This document shows positions 26,293 through 33,205 of a stretch of 64,000 bases of DNA, piece by piece. Where the stretch lies: contig NZ_JNXG01000021.1 in assembly GCF_000717025.1 (NCBI RefSeq), positions 1 through 64,000 on the forward strand, in the 5' to 3' direction. The notes beneath the pieces are model-generated. The model had not been told where the DNA came from. It worked only from the letters and a program-made list of their open reading frames with translations, and did no database searches. The stretch comes from Streptomyces atroolivaceus. GTDB taxonomy: Bacteria; Actinomycetota; Actinomycetes; Streptomycetales; Streptomycetaceae. A program made the translations under genes and the position numbers. Every line of letters begins with the position of its first letter. Position 1 is the first letter of the stretch.

Positions 26293-27126
26293 TCACCTGA
26301 CGTCGGAGGGGAGGCCGGCGGCGGAGTAGAGCGCCGGGTCGTACGGGCTGGGGCCGCCGCAGGTCACGAAGCGCCGGGCGTCGGGACCGGTGTGCGGGTT
26401 GCGTGCGCCGTGCAGGACTCCGGGAGCCGCGTACAGGACGTCTCCGGCGGCCACGTCGATCCAGCGGTCGCGGAGATACATCTGGCCGACGCCCTCGAAG
26501 GCGAAGAACGCCTCGTCGCTCTCGGGGTGCAGGTGCACGTTGAACGTCTGGCCTGGCTGCTGGATGCCGCAGTGCAGACAGAGCTGGCTGCTGCCGTTGC
26601 CGGGCCAGAAGACGAAGTTCATGGTGGCGCGGTCGGTGTCGGGGGCGATCTGACCGGTGCCGCCGAAGCCGCGCAGCTGGGTGGTCTCGTCCCAGAGGCT
26701 GGAGAAGGGCTCCGGGTCGGTGCCGGGGCGGCGTCCGGCGGCCAGTGGAGTGCGCCAGACGTAGACGGTCAGTCCCTCCGCGCCGGCGGCGAGCGTCAGG
26801 ACCTGCCCGGCGGGCGCGTACACGGCGTCGGCACGGCCCACCCGGCGGGCGCGGGAGCCCACCGTCGCGGTGCCCACGCCGCGGAAGACGACCGCGGTGT
26901 TCTCCTCCTCCGAGCTCGCCTCGGGGCTGAAGGACTCGCCCGCCGCGATACGCACGACGTGCAGGGTGACGTGAGTGGCGCCGGCGGCGGGGCTCACCGG
27001 AGTGGCGATGGTGGTCCGCCCGTCGGGCCGGCCGGGCAGCGGAGTGAACTGGAAGTCGTCGACGGTGATGATCCGGGCGTCCCCGAGGGGCGTCGCCGTG
27101 AGGGTTCCCGAGGTGGATGTGCGCAT
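26293..27126 (-). CDS. Bicupin-fold protein
   Basis: A 277-residue cupin-superfamily protein with an N-terminal barrel lacking an obvious metal triad and a C-terminal barrel with the metal pattern FNVHLHPESDEAFFAFEG (His, His, Glu) and a later histidine in PGVLHGARN. It leads the operon that runs to the flavin reductase. A good ribosome-binding site (AAGGAG) precedes the ATG at 27124-27126. The heptamer repeats at 27213-27241 lie upstream. It may be an oxygenase, isomerase or cyclase; the fold does not decide. Two further cysteines (CLHCG) sit just before the metal site. Confidence 0.75.
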   Translation of the reverse strand: MRTSTSGTLTATPLGDARIITVDDFQFTPLPGRPDGRTTIATPVSPAAGATHVTLHVVRIAAGESFSPEASSEEENTAVVFRGVGTATVGSRARRVGRADAVYAPAGQVLTLAAGAEGLTVYVWRTPLAAGRRPGTDPEPFSSLWDETTQLRGFGGTGQIAPDTDRATMNFVFWPGNGSSQLCLHCGIQQPGQTFNVHLHPESDEAFFAFEGVGQMYLRDRWIDVAAGDVLYAAPGVLHGARNPHTGPDARRFVTCGGPSPYDPALYSAAGLPSDVR

Positions 27127-27212
27127 GATGCGGTGGGCTCCTTGGGGTGGGGGAGGGAACGAGGAGGTTCCGGTGCTTCCCTTCGTCCTGTGACCTCAGG
27201 TTCGCTCCCGCC

Positions 27213-27241
27213 GGTCCCGCCGCCCTCCCGCTCCGCTACCG
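27213..27241 (-). promoter_or_regulatory. SARP-type heptamer repeats before the cupin operon
   Basis: On the minus strand CGGTAGC, CGGGAGG and CGGGACC start exactly 11 bp apart and read towards the cupin gene. Nine bases after the last heptamer comes GAACCT, a -10-like hexamer. The remaining 27127-27336 shows no gene. Confidence 0.5.
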
Positions 27242-27336
27242 GCACGGGGGACATGATCGGGAAGCATCCCGGATCATCCGCCGGTCCGTCTCAACTCCCT
27301 TTCGAGCAGCGGCAGTTGCTGAACGGCTGGACGCAA

Positions 27337-27390
27337 CGAGCCGGGGCCGGCACAGGCACCCTGGAGGGTGTCCGCGCCGGCCCCGGCTCG
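27337..27390. terminator. Terminator after the exporter gene
   Basis: Arms CGAGCCGGGGCCGG and CCGGCCCCGGCTCG pair perfectly over 14 bp and the inner loop pairs further. It lies 38 bp beyond the DMT transporter stop, separating the two operons of the cluster. Confidence 0.75.
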
Positions 27391-27428
27391 GTGTGGTGCG
27401 TGGTGCGCCTCCTGGCGCGGGCAGCTGC

Positions 27429-28382
27429 CTACGGGGCGGCCTTCTGCGGTACGCGGGTGGGCTGCGCGGCCGGGGGCGGGGGTGCTGCCTCCGTGCGCTT
27501 GGAAAGGACGGAGAGGCGGCCCTCCGCGAGGGCGAGCGCCGCGATGACGACGACGCCACCCACGGGCACATTCCAGGTCAGAGGCTCCCCGAGGGCCAGC
27601 ACTCCGACGACCACGGAGAACACCGGCACGAGGTAGTTCACGCCGGATGCCGTCGTGGGCCCGGCATCAGCGATCAGCCGGTTGAGCAGGGCGAACGCGA
27701 TGCCGGTGGAGGCGGCGCCGAGCACCAGCAGCGCGAGCAGCGGCTTGGCGGTGAGGTCCCCGTGCAGCGTCCAGCCGGTCATGAACGTGGTGACCACCAC
27801 GGTGATGACGGCGGCGGCGCCGAGCTGGGCGGCGGTCACGGACAGGGCCGGCAGCTTGTGGGGGCCGATGAAGCGGCGTACGTACACGAAGCTGACGGCA
27901 TAGCTGGCCGCGGCTCCGACACAGGCGAGCTGGCCGCCGAGCGTGCCGAACCCGTCGGTGTTCCACGGCCCGACGACCACGATCAGCCCGAGGAACCCCC
28001 CGATCAGGCCGGCCACCTTACGAGTCGTCGGCCTCTCCTCGGAGAGGGCGAGGGCGGCGACGCCCATCGTGATGAGGGGAGTCGCGCCCTGGATCACTCC
28101 GGCGGTGGTCGCGGTGGTGTGCTGCTCGCCGATGGCGAAGAGGGTGAAGGGGATGACGTTGCCGAAGACGGAGGCGACGGCGATGTGCCCCCAGATCTTC
28201 CGGGAGGGGAGGGTCAGCCGCTTCAGGGCGAGGATACCGAGAACGACGAGGGCGCCGACGATCAGGCGGCCGGAGGCGAGCTGGAGGGGCGCGAAGGCCT
28301 CCAGCGACATCTTGATGAAGGCGAAGCTGCAGCCCCACAGGGCGGCCAGCAGGCCGAAGCGGCCCCAGTTGCTGAGATTCAT
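27429..28382 (-). CDS. EamA/DMT-family transporter
   Basis: A 317-residue membrane protein with about ten hydrophobic segments in two EamA repeats (first from LLAALWGCSFAFIKMSLEAF, second from LACVGAAASYAVSFVYVRR). The N-terminal repeat ends with the typical VIQGATPLITMGVAALALSE. DMT members often export amino acids and small metabolites. As the last gene of the acetyltransferase-cysteine-synthase operon it is the best candidate for product export and self-resistance. The ATG at 28380-28382 begins at the first membrane helix. Confidence 0.87.
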   Translation of the reverse strand: MNLSNWGRFGLLAALWGCSFAFIKMSLEAFAPLQLASGRLIVGALVVLGILALKRLTLPSRKIWGHIAVASVFGNVIPFTLFAIGEQHTTATTAGVIQGATPLITMGVAALALSEERPTTRKVAGLIGGFLGLIVVVGPWNTDGFGTLGGQLACVGAAASYAVSFVYVRRFIGPHKLPALSVTAAQLGAAAVITVVVTTFMTGWTLHGDLTAKPLLALLVLGAASTGIAFALLNRLIADAGPTTASGVNYLVPVFSVVVGVLALGEPLTWNVPVGGVVVIAALALAEGRLSVLSKRTEAAPPPPAAQPTRVPQKAAP

Positions 28383-28441
28383 GGCGTGTTTCTCCTCGAG
28401 AGGCAGGCGGTTACGGGGGGACGTCGGTGAGATCGGTGATG

Positions 28442-28999
28442 TCAGTGATGGGCGTGAGAGGTGAGGTGCGTGTGGTGCGGGTGCGTGTCGGCGGGGCCGT
28501 GCCCGTGGGAATGCGGTTGCGCGTGGTCGTGGTCCGTGTCGGGGGCGTCGACCTCGTACTGGTCGTACTTCTCCATCAGGGCGACCATCTCCTCGCGGGA
28601 CGGACGGTTGCCGTCGGCCAGGAGAGCCGACAGGCCCTCGAAGTAGCCCTCGCGGTGTTCCGCCGGAGTGAAGATGATCAGCATCTCGGCGAGCGATCCG
28701 CTCTCGTTGCGGAAACCGTGCACGGCGTTCTCCGGCACGTGAAGGAAGTCCCCTGCCCTGGCCGTGCGCCAACCGGTGCCGTCGTGCAGGCGCACTTCGC
28801 CCGTCAGCACGTAGAAGGACTCGGAGATGCGGGAGTGGTAGTGCGGGTCGGCACCGCCGGCGCCCGGCAGCATCGAGTGGTGGAAGAGTCCGAAGCGGCC
28901 GTCGGTGGTCTCGGCGAGGGCGATGAAACGGGTGGTGGTGGCCACTCCGATCTCCGCCTTCACCGCGTCGGCGTAGGCCCGGAACATGGCGTGGCTCAT
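28442..28999 (-). CDS. Single-domain cupin with histidine-rich tail
   Basis: This 185-residue protein has one cupin barrel with metal ligands in DPHYHSRISESFYVLTGEV (His, His, Glu) and a later histidine in NAVHGFRNE. The last 30 residues form an unusual histidine-rich tail (HDHAQPHSHGHG then HPHHTHLTSHAHH), likely able to bind zinc, nickel or iron. The start at 28997-28999 follows GGGAGG and the cysteine-synthase-like stop by two bases; an upstream ATG at 29014 is less well placed. Its job in the pathway is not known; isomerase, cyclase or dioxygenase are all possible for the fold. Confidence 0.8.
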   Translation of the reverse strand: MSHAMFRAYADAVKAEIGVATTTRFIALAETTDGRFGLFHHSMLPGAGGADPHYHSRISESFYVLTGEVRLHDGTGWRTARAGDFLHVPENAVHGFRNESGSLAEMLIIFTPAEHREGYFEGLSALLADGNRPSREEMVALMEKYDQYEVDAPDTDHDHAQPHSHGHGPADTHPHHTHLTSHAHH

Positions 29000-29001
29000 G
29001 C

Positions 29002-29985
29002 TCAGGCCTCCCACATGCTCAGGTAGCGCTCACCGGTGTCGGGCAGCAGCGTCACCACGACGGCGTCCGTGAACTCAGGCCTGCGGGCGACCAGTTCCAC
29101 GGCATACGCGGCAGCGCCGGACGAGACCCCGGCGAACAGGCCCTGGCCGCGGGCGAGCCGGCGTGCGGTGAGCAGGGCGTCCTCGTCGGAGACGGTCAGC
29201 ACCTCGTCGATGAGCGAGACATCGGTGGTGACGGCGACGAATCCGCCGTTGAGCCCCGGGATGCGGTGCTGGCCCGCGTACCCCTGGGAGAGGATCGGCG
29301 ACTTCTCCGGCTCCACGGCTATCACCCGGACGTCCGGGTCCTGCTCCTTGAGGTGGCGTGCCACGCCGGTGAGGGTGCCGCCGGTGCCGACCCCGCAGAC
29401 GAAGGCGGCGATGCGGCGGCCGGTGGCGGCGACGGCGGAATGGATCTCGGGGCCCGTGGTCTCGTAGTGGGCCCGGACGTTGTCCTGGTTCTCATGCTGG
29501 CACGGGAACCAGGAGCCGGGCGTTGCCGCGTGGAGCCGCTCCGCCTCGGCGATCGCTCCCGGGTAACCGAGCGCGCTCGGAGTCTGGACGATCTCCGCTC
29601 CGAAGGCCCGCAGCAGTTTGACCCGCTCGGTGGTGGCGTTGTCCGGGAGCACGATCACACAGCGATAGCCGCGCGAGGCGGAGAAGGCCGCCAGCGAGAT
29701 GCCGGTGTTGCCGGAGGTGGCCTCGATGACGGTGCCGCCGGGCCGGAGGTCGCCGCGGTCCTCGGCGGCGCGCAGCATGTAGAGGGCGGCGCGGTCCTTG
29801 CTCGAGGACATCGGATTGGCGGACTCCAGCTTCGCCAGCACGCGGGCGCCGGGGGCCAGGTCGCGCAGCCGCAGCTCCAGCAGGGGGGTGGACCCGACGA
29901 GGTCCTCGACGCGGGAGGCGACTGCGGGGCGGACGGGGGCGATGGGGGCCGAAGGGGCCTGTGCGATGGTCGTCACGGTTCTCAT
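29002..29985 (-). CDS. Cysteine-synthase-like PLP enzyme
   Basis: A 327-residue fold-type II PLP enzyme of the cysteine synthase family. The PLP lysine is in NPMSSSKDRAALYM, the substrate loop is TSGNTGISLAAF, the glycine-rich phosphate loop is GVGTGGTLTGVARHL and the C-terminal serine is in GVSSGAAAYAVE. The enzyme replaces the acetyl group of O-acetylserine with a nucleophile. The PLP-lysine neighbourhood SSSKDR differs from the usual GSVKDR. It follows a dedicated serine O-acetyltransferase in an operon, so it probably makes a special beta-substituted alanine rather than housekeeping cysteine. Confidence 0.88.
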   Translation of the reverse strand: MRTVTTIAQAPSAPIAPVRPAVASRVEDLVGSTPLLELRLRDLAPGARVLAKLESANPMSSSKDRAALYMLRAAEDRGDLRPGGTVIEATSGNTGISLAAFSASRGYRCVIVLPDNATTERVKLLRAFGAEIVQTPSALGYPGAIAEAERLHAATPGSWFPCQHENQDNVRAHYETTGPEIHSAVAATGRRIAAFVCGVGTGGTLTGVARHLKEQDPDVRVIAVEPEKSPILSQGYAGQHRIPGLNGGFVAVTTDVSLIDEVLTVSDEDALLTARRLARGQGLFAGVSSGAAAYAVELVARRPEFTDAVVVTLLPDTGERYLSMWEA

Positions 29986-30038
29986 CTCTCGCAATCGGGG
30001 GAGTCGGGGGGAAGCCGGGAACACATGGGCCCTGGGAG

Positions 30039-30752
30039 TCACCAGGAGCCCGCAGAGGCGATGACGGTGAAGACGTCCTCCATCAACTCCGGCCGGCGGC
30101 CCGGCTCCTTGATGACGGCGGTGGGCGCGAGCACCCGGGCACCGGCGGGGACGTTCTTGTTGACGAGGGCCTGCGCGCCGATGACCGCGCGGTCGCCGAC
30201 GGTCACCGGGCCCAGGACGGTGGCGTTGGCACCGAGGATGACGCCGCTGCCGACGACGGGGTGGCGGCGGTCGCCCTCGGGCCGTTCGTTGTCGCTCCAC
30301 CAGCCGACCGCGCCGAGGGTGACCTGGTGGTACATCGTCACGTCGTCGCCGACGACGGCGGTCTCGCCGATCACCACGCCGGCGCCGTGGTCGATGAAGA
30401 CCCGGCGGCCCAGCACCGCGCCCGGGTGGATCTCGACGGCCGTCACCCGGCGCGCCCACCGTGCGAGCAGCCGTGCGGGTATCCGCAGACCGCGGCTGTG
30501 CATGCGGTGTGCGACCCGGTGCGCCCAGAGCGCGGTGAGCGCGGGATGGAGTACCGCCTCCTTCGCACCCCGCACGGACGGGTCGCGTGCGACGACGACG
30601 CTCAGGTCCTCGCGGAGGGCGGGCAGGAGACGGAGGGTGGGGGAGGCGGGAGTGGCGTCGGGGGCGCCCGTCGTCGCGGGGCCGCCGGTGGGGGCGGTGC
30701 CGGACGCGAGGGCCGGGGTCGGCTCCGGTTTCGTCGGACTGAGCAAGCTCAT
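30039..30752 (-). CDS. Serine O-acetyltransferase
   Basis: A 237-residue CysE-type acetyltransferase. After a proline/threonine/alanine-rich leader of about 40 residues come the helical part and the left-handed beta helix (EIHPGAVLGRRVFIDHGAGVV, GDDVTMYHQVTLGA, GSGVILGANATVLG, GDRAVIGAQALV). The catalytic His-Asp region DHGAG is present. It converts L-serine and acetyl-CoA to O-acetylserine, the substrate of the downstream cysteine-synthase-like enzyme. It is first in its operon, with three SARP-type heptamers about 56 bp upstream. The C-terminus is short and the leader is unusual, which could alter feedback inhibition by cysteine. Confidence 0.9.
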   Translation of the reverse strand: MSLLSPTKPEPTPALASGTAPTGGPATTGAPDATPASPTLRLLPALREDLSVVVARDPSVRGAKEAVLHPALTALWAHRVAHRMHSRGLRIPARLLARWARRVTAVEIHPGAVLGRRVFIDHGAGVVIGETAVVGDDVTMYHQVTLGAVGWWSDNERPEGDRRHPVVGSGVILGANATVLGPVTVGDRAVIGAQALVNKNVPAGARVLAPTAVIKEPGRRPELMEDVFTVIASAGSW

Positions 30753-30807
30753 CGTGGCTCCAGTGGCGGGGCGGGCCTCTTGACTGGAACAGAGCGTGCC
30801 GGGCCGC

Positions 30808-30836
30808 CTTCCCGCTGTGGTCCCGGCCCGTTCCCG
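30808..30836 (-). promoter_or_regulatory. SARP-type heptamer repeats, acetyltransferase operon
   Basis: On the minus strand CGGGAAC, CGGGACC and CGGGAAG start at an exact 11-bp period (7-bp units with 4-bp spacers) reading towards the acetyltransferase. CACGCT begins nine bases after the last unit and is the -10 candidate. Confidence 0.7.
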
Positions 30837-30861
30837 CTCCACGGGGCCCCCGGGGGCGCCG

Positions 30862-30901
30862 GCGGAACGAGGGGGGAACGTGGCGGGAAACAGACGGGAA
30901 C
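30862..30901 (+). promoter_or_regulatory. SARP-type heptamer repeats, tautomerase operon
   Basis: GCGGAAC, GGGGAAC, CGGGAAA and CGGGAAC start at 30862, 30873, 30884 and 30895, an exact 11-bp period on the plus strand. CACACT begins nine bases after the last unit. This set faces away from the one at 30808-30836, giving a mirror-like divergent promoter. Confidence 0.75.
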
Positions 30902-31026
30902 GGCCGCCCCCACACTCGCCTGAGCACCACCCCCGCCGCGCCCCGGCCATCGGTGCGACGGCCTGCCGGTGCACCGATGGCACCGCGCACCTGATCCGAC
31001 CCGGCCTTCGAGCAGAGGAGCTCACC

Positions 31027-31266
31027 ATGCCCGTTATTTCCGTCGACTGGTGGAAAGGGAACGACCGTGCCCAACGCCAGGAGCTGGTCAGCGAACTGAC
31101 CGCCTGCGTGTCCCGTATAGCGGGGTGTCCCAAGGAGGCCGTCACCGTCATCGTGCGGGACGTGGAACCCGGACACTGGGGCAAGGGCGGTGTGCTCGCC
31201 GACGTGCTCCTGGCCGACCCCTCCGCCGTCCCGCCCGCACCGAACGACACCGGTGGACAGCCATGA
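31027..31266 (+). CDS. Small tautomerase (4-oxalocrotonate tautomerase-like)
   Basis: A 79-residue protein of the tautomerase superfamily. After removal of Met the N-terminal residue would be Pro (MPVISVDWW), the general base of this family, and VTVIVRDVEPGHWGKGG is the usual second half with an aromatic residue near the active site. It interconverts keto and enol forms of a small acid. AGAGGAG precedes the ATG. Its stop overlaps the ATP-grasp-like start, so the two are coupled. Confidence 0.85.
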   Translation: MPVISVDWWKGNDRAQRQELVSELTACVSRIAGCPKEAVTVIVRDVEPGHWGKGGVLADVLLADPSAVPPAPNDTGGQP

Positions 31267-32252
31267 TGTCACCCGCCGGATCCGGTCGCTCCGATTCCCG
31301 CCTCCTCCTTCTGGTCTCGCCGCCGGCGCGGCTGGTGGAGGAGGCGACGGAGGCCGGCTTCGATGTCCTCACCGTCACCGATACGACCGGCTTCCCGGAC
31401 GACGACGCGCTTCGCGAGCACCTCGCGGAGACCGCCCGCACGCACAGGGTGAGCATGATGGTCGCCTGCGGTGAGGCGAGCGCCCTGCCCGCCGTACTGG
31501 AGACGGCCGAACACCTGGGGCTGTCCCCCAACCCGGCCACCGCGGCACGACTGCTCGCCGACCCGTCACGGATCCGAGGCCTGCTGACCCGCAGCGGCCC
31601 CCAGTGGGAGGCGGTCGCGCTGCCCACCGGGACACGGGACGGGCCGCTGCCGTACGACATCGAGTACGGCGTGGAGACGCTCACGGCGGAAGGGATGCAC
31701 AGGGTCACTGGCATCGTCGAACTGCGCTTCGCGGCCTCGGGCGAGGCTGCCGCAGGGACCGTTCCCGCGTCCGGGGAACCTGCCGGCGATGCCGGCGCGG
31801 TAGGGGAGGGCGCCCCCCTTCACACCTTTCCCGCGCCGCTCTCCCGGCAGGAAGAGGCGGAGATCCGCGCCCTGGCCACCGGACTGCTCGATCTCGCCGG
31901 GTACGAATTCGGCTATGCCTACACCCGTATCGCGCACACCGAGCACGGCCCACGCATCATCAACTCCCTGACGCAACAAGCGCCGTGGCCCACGTCCCGG
32001 CTGATCGAGCTGACCACGGGAGTGGTGCCTGAGCGGGAGCTGGTGCGCGCCTTGTCGGGGAAGCCGCTGGAGGCGCCGGTGCTGGTCGGATGCGCCGCGG
32101 CCGTCCCGTTGCCCGGTCCGCACGACCCGCCGGAGGACATCACGGGGCTCGCGGGTGTGCGGGAGGTGCGGGACGGGCACGCCCTGCTCACCGCGCTCAC
32201 TCCTGCCGAACTGGCCGGCCGCACGGACGCCGTCCTCGAACGCCTGACCTGA
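31263..32252 (+). CDS. ATP-grasp-like protein lacking the central ATP-binding lobe
   Basis: About 329 residues. The start is one of two adjacent ATG codons overlapping the tautomerase stop. The N-terminal 95 residues look like the pre-ATP-grasp domain of amino-acid ligases (RLLLLVSPPARLVEEATEAG and NPATAARLLADPSRI). The chain then passes directly to YDIEYGVETLTAEGMHRVTG and LLDLAGYEFGYAYTRIAHTE, which match the second half of the ATP-grasp fold. The 60-80 residues that normally carry the VKP-type lysine and glycine loop are absent. The metal-site asparagine region (usually VNxR) reads RIINSLTQQ. It may be a non-catalytic or atypical ligase. Position in a SARP-controlled operon suggests it still matters. 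Confidence 0.7.
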   Translation: MMSPAGSGRSDSRLLLLVSPPARLVEEATEAGFDVLTVTDTTGFPDDDALREHLAETARTHRVSMMVACGEASALPAVLETAEHLGLSPNPATAARLLADPSRIRGLLTRSGPQWEAVALPTGTRDGPLPYDIEYGVETLTAEGMHRVTGIVELRFAASGEAAAGTVPASGEPAGDAGAVGEGAPLHTFPAPLSRQEEAEIRALATGLLDLAGYEFGYAYTRIAHTEHGPRIINSLTQQAPWPTSRLIELTTGVVPERELVRALSGKPLEAPVLVGCAAAVPLPGPHDPPEDITGLAGVREVRDGHALLTALTPAELAGRTDAVLERLT

Positions 32253-32267
32253 CCCGGTCACCTCCCC

Positions 32268-32305
32268 CGCGCAGGGCCCGCCGAGCGATCGGCGGGCCCT
32301 GCGCG
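32268..32305. terminator. Terminator after the ATP-grasp-like gene
   Basis: Arms CGCGCAGGGCCCGCCG and CGGCGGGCCCTGCGCG form a perfect 16-bp stem with a 6-base loop, 16 bp beyond the stop codon. It implies that the downstream repeat-protein gene has its own promoter. Confidence 0.85.
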
Positions 32306-32390
32306 CACCTGTTTCCCGGGGGCCCGTCCTGACGCCTTCCCGCGTCTGCGGTGAGTGTTTCCCGCGCCGTTCCCGCCGGGGCGGGAACGG

Positions 32391-32419
32391 CGGTAGCGGA
32401 TGCGGAACGGGCCGGGAGC
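32391..32419 (+). promoter_or_regulatory. SARP-type heptamer repeats before the GEGPN gene
   Basis: CGGTAGC, GCGGAAC and CGGGAGC start at 32391, 32402 and 32413, again at 11-bp period, and the hexamer GAATGT starts nine bases later. Two further units in the opposite sense (TTTCCCG at 32358, GTTCCCG at 32369) also lie 11 bp apart. This site is weaker than the divergent pair. Confidence 0.45.
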
Positions 32420-32489
32420 GGGTTCCGCGAATGTCGTTCCTGTCAGAAGGAAAGCCCAGGCAGGACCACTCCAGAAGGCGGGAAATCAG

Positions 32490-33050
32490 ATGCGGAACAC
32501 GGCGTTCACGATGGCGGGAATTGTCACGGCGGCCGTCCTCTCCCTGGGGGCAGGCGGCACCGCCGCCCTGGCGGCCACGACGGACCGTGCCGCATACGCC
32601 TCCGTGACCACCACGCAACTGGTTCCTTCCGGGGGCGAGGGCCCGAATATCGCTCCGGATTCGGGTGAGGGTCCGAATGTCGCCCCGACTTCGGGTGAGG
32701 GTCCGAATGCCGTTCTGTTCTCGGGTGAGGGTCCGAATGTCGCCCCGACTTCGGGTGAGGGTCCGAATGCCGTTCTGTTCTCGGGTGAGGGTCCGAATAT
32801 CGCTCCGGATTCGGGTGAGGGTCCGAATGTTGCCCCGACTTCGGGTGAGGGTCCGAATGCCGTTCTGTTCTCGGGTGAGGGTCCGAACGTCGCCCCGACC
32901 TCGGGTGAGGGTCCCAACGTCGCCCCCAACTCGGGTGAGGGTCCCAACGTCGCCCCCAACTCGGGTGAGGGTCCCAACGTCGCCCCCACCTCGGGTGAGG
33001 GTCCCAACGTCGCCCCGGCTTCCGGCGAGGGCCCCAACCTCGCGGTCTGA
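32490..33050 (+). CDS. Secreted protein of fourteen GEGPN decapeptide repeats
   Basis: A 186-residue protein unlike any family I recognise. Residues 1-29 look like a Sec signal peptide, ending near GGTAALA. After a 19-residue linker, residues 49-186 are 13 perfect decapeptide units and a final GEGPNLAV. Each unit has an invariant GEGPN followed by IAPDS, VAPTS, AVLFS, VAPNS or VAPAS. Every full unit has Glu and ends in Ser. It has no cysteine. GAAGG lies 11 bases before the ATG. It follows a terminator and has its own SARP-like site. It may be a secreted structural or adhesive protein, or a modified-peptide precursor with many cores; the secretion signal favours an extracellular role. Confidence 0.8.
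   Translation: MRNTAFTMAGIVTAAVLSLGAGGTAALAATTDRAAYASVTTTQLVPSGGEGPNIAPDSGEGPNVAPTSGEGPNAVLFSGEGPNVAPTSGEGPNAVLFSGEGPNIAPDSGEGPNVAPTSGEGPNAVLFSGEGPNVAPTSGEGPNVAPNSGEGPNVAPNSGEGPNVAPTSGEGPNVAPASGEGPNLAV
32634..33047 (+). repeat. Tandem 30-bp repeats encoding GEGPN units
   Basis: Thirteen full 30-bp units plus a 24-bp remnant. Unit order by variable part is D T F T F, D T F T N, N T A, so units 1-5 and 6-10 form a higher-order 150-bp duplication. The first eight units share almost the same codons (GGT GAG GGT CCG AAT). The last five use different synonymous codons (CCC AAC), so they are older or come from a different duplication round. Confidence 0.9.
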
Positions 33051-33205
33051 CTCCCGGTCCCCGCGCACCGTGCCTTCTCGCACCCGGTACGCCTGCCCAG
33101 CGGATGGCCTGCTCCTCACCACAGGAGCGGGACATCCGCTCTTCGGCGTTGACGACGGACGTACGGACATCCGACCCCGGCGCAAGCTCCGAAGGCGACG
33201 GGCGC

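Noticed and set aside
29002..32252. D-cycloserine-type cluster (acetyltransferase, cysteine-synthase-like enzyme, ATP-grasp)
   Set aside because: The arginase, hydroxylase, racemase and D-alanine-ligase-like genes of that pathway are absent and the ATP-grasp-like protein is incomplete.
32634..33047. CRISPR-like array
   Set aside because: The 30-bp units are contiguous, coding and without unique spacers or cas genes.
31263..33050. Graspetide-type RiPP (ATP-grasp plus repeat precursor)
   Set aside because: The ATP-grasp-like protein lacks the catalytic lobe and resembles amino-acid ligases rather than RimK-type maturases, and the repeat protein has a Sec signal. It is kept only as a remote possibility.
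31566..33185. Long antisense reading frame over the GEGPN repeats, giving GDVGTLTR-like repeats
   Set aside because: It has no credible start, ribosome-binding site or signal and overlaps two well-supported plus-strand genes. It is a high-G+C shadow of the repeat array.
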